Positions 6,623 to 7,706 of a stretch of DNA of 7,706 bases are shown in pieces. The position numbers and the translations under genes are program-made. Where the stretch lies: NCBI GenBank assembly GCA_027073945.1, contig JALTEL010000322.1:1-7706 (forward strand), given 5' to 3'. Each line of letters begins with the position of its first letter. Within the stretch, counting starts at the first letter, position 1. The notes beneath the pieces were generated by a model. It saw only the letters and a program-made list of their open reading frames with translations, was not told the origin of the DNA and did not search any database. This DNA comes from Caldifarciminota bacterium (GTDB taxonomy: Bacteria; WOR-3; Hydrothermia; UBA1063; CAJXJZ01).

Positions 6623-7706
6623 ATGGCAGATGGGGTAAATATTAAAAAGAAGAAGAATGAAGCTCTTCGTTTGCTTGGGAAGGGTAAGATTGATAAGGCT
6701 ATTCAGATATATGAAGATATAATAAAAGAAAAAATTGACTCAAAAACAAAGGCGGAAATTTTAAACAATTTGGGAGACCTTTATATAAGAAAGCAGGACA
6801 TTGCAAAAGCAGTTGAAGTTTATGAGGAATCTTTCAAGTTATATAAAGATGAGGAATTTGTTGATAATGCAATAGCTGTTGGTAAGAAAATACTCCGATA
6901 TGAAAAGAACAAAAAATATCTCTATCTTGAATTGGCTGATCTCTATTCGGAAACAGGCAATCAGGATTCGTCTCTGGAGGCCCTTGAACATGTTATCACA
7001 GAGGGAATGGACGCGTCCTACATTGAAAGGGCATTTGTTATTATCAACAAAATTGCCGAAAAGGTTCAGGAAGACGAACAACACATGTCAAGATTTGAGC
7101 GCCTGTTTATGAAACTTCAGGAGCTTTCCGAAAGTTTCGGCGAATTATCTCTTGAGAGCGGTACTAATATAGAAGGCGCGGATTTTGGATTCCCTGCAGA
7201 ATCGCAGGGCCCTGGTGAGGAAGAAGTAGTTGAAGAGGCTTCAGAACCTGTGTCAGAAGGCTTGGGTGACCTTGAGGAACCTGCAGGGCAGGAGGAACTC
7301 ATTAAAGCAAAGCCGCCCTCCCTTGACTTTACAGGGGCAGAGGGTCCAAAGGAACCTCAGGAGGAAGATGCTCTTGAATTGAATAATGTGGAGGAACCCC
7401 CTCTTCCCGAGGATATTTCTCCGCCACCTCCCGAGGAAGAAGTTATTGAACTTTTTCCGTCAGAGGGAACAGAGTCTCAAGGTAAAGAGCCCTCGGAACC
7501 AGTATCGCAACCCATAACAGAGAAGCATACCGAGGAGCCAGCCGAATTTGCAACAGCCCAGCCCGGACAAGCTAAAGAAGCAGAGGATTTTGCAACAGCC
7601 CAGCCAGAGATAAGTGGAGAAAACGAGCAGATACAGGAAGAGAAAGTTGATACAGGTTCCGAATATAGGCAGTTTGTATCAAGCGGGAAATACGATGATT
7701 TTTACA
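6623..7706 (+). CDS. TPR protein with long Glu/Pro-rich linker (partial, unknown function)
   Basis: This is an uninterrupted reading frame of 361 codons that runs off the right edge. It begins MADGVNIKKKKNEALRLLGK with no signal peptide or membrane segment, so the visible part is probably cytoplasmic. Residues about 10-130 form two to three TPR-like helical hairpins: 10-38 (KGKIDKAIQIYED), 44-76 (NNLGDLYIRKQDIAKAVEVYEES) and 97-128 (LELADLYSETGNQDSSLEALE). TPRs mediate protein-protein contacts. From about 165 to 345 follows a low-complexity, strongly acidic linker rich in Glu, Pro, Gly and Ser, with a proline run at 267-270. The last residues (SEYRQFVSSGKYDDFY) look like the start of another folded, perhaps TPR, domain. 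It lies 21 bases after pilD, has its own predicted promoter and no ribosome binding site. A role in pilus function is suggested only by position; I do not recognise a named family. Confidence 0.85.
   Translation, partial: MADGVNIKKKKNEALRLLGKGKIDKAIQIYEDIIKEKIDSKTKAEILNNLGDLYIRKQDIAKAVEVYEESFKLYKDEEFVDNAIAVGKKILRYEKNKKYLYLELADLYSETGNQDSSLEALEHVITEGMDASYIERAFVIINKIAEKVQEDEQHMSRFERLFMKLQELSESFGELSLESGTNIEGADFGFPAESQGPGEEEVVEEASEPVSEGLGDLEEPAGQEELIKAKPPSLDFTGAEGPKEPQEEDALELNNVEEPPLPEDISPPPPEEEVIELFPSEGTESQGKEPSEPVSQPITEKHTEEPAEFATAQPGQAKEAEDFATAQPEISGENEQIQEEKVDTGSEYRQFVSSGKYDDFY
7547..7605 (+). repeat. Short in-frame direct repeat in the acidic linker
   Basis: The 17-base unit TTTGCAACAGCCCAGCC occurs at 7547-7563 and again at 7589-7605. 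The offset is 42 bases, or 14 codons. It encodes FATAQP at residues 309-314 and 323-328 of the TPR protein, each preceded by an acidic residue. It looks like a recent tandem duplication within the disordered linker. Confidence 0.7.

Noticed and set aside
6839..7302. Open frames at 6839-7084 (-), 6879-7112 (+) and 7117-7302 (-)
   Set aside because: They are off-frame shadows of the TPR gene, whose own frame is open from 6623 to the window end.

Overview
The window is a chromosomal type IV pilus (T4P) locus from a Gram-negative-type bacterium of moderate-to-low GC. Seven genes fill almost all of it. Five run leftward on the minus strand in the order pilB, pilT, pilC, a PilS-like histidine kinase, and a response regulator cut by the left edge. 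Two run rightward: the prepilin peptidase pilD and a tetratricopeptide-repeat (TPR) protein cut by the right edge. The order pilB-pilT-pilC-pilS-pilR is the one I know from Myxococcus and Geobacter-type T4P clusters. It differs from the pilB-pilC-pilD order of Pseudomonas. That and the gene content suggest a deltaproteobacterium-like or related deep lineage, but I cannot name the species or phylum.

Minus-strand operon (1-5702): the genes are tightly packed. PilB stops 1 base before pilT starts, pilT and pilC are 13 bases apart, and the kinase stop codon directly abuts the regulator's start codon. A good sigma70-type promoter (TTGACA, 16 bp, TAAAAT) and a Shine-Dalgarno sequence lie just upstream of pilB, so one transcript probably covers all five genes. 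PilB powers pilus extension, PilT powers retraction and PilC is the inner-membrane platform. The kinase and regulator pair would control expression of pilus genes. The pilin gene pilA is not in the window and may lie beyond the left edge, as in Myxococcus.

Divergent region (5703-5851, 149 bp): it is AT-rich and carries the pilB promoter and a weaker candidate promoter for pilD.

Plus-strand genes (5852-7706): PilD would process and N-methylate the prepilins that the pilBTC machine assembles. The TPR gene follows 21 bases later and is open to the window end. It has an N-terminal TPR domain followed by a long Glu/Pro-rich linker. Both plus-strand genes lack a Shine-Dalgarno sequence and have a -10-like hexamer 6-7 bases before ATG, so I predict leaderless transcripts for both.

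The machinery is recognisable T4P biology, and I see no wholly new system. The points most worth a second look are the leaderless-gene pattern, the kinase whose coding frame appears to start upstream of any canonical start codon, and the TPR/acidic-linker protein of unknown role. I saw no RNA gene, CRISPR array, insertion sequence or attachment site.
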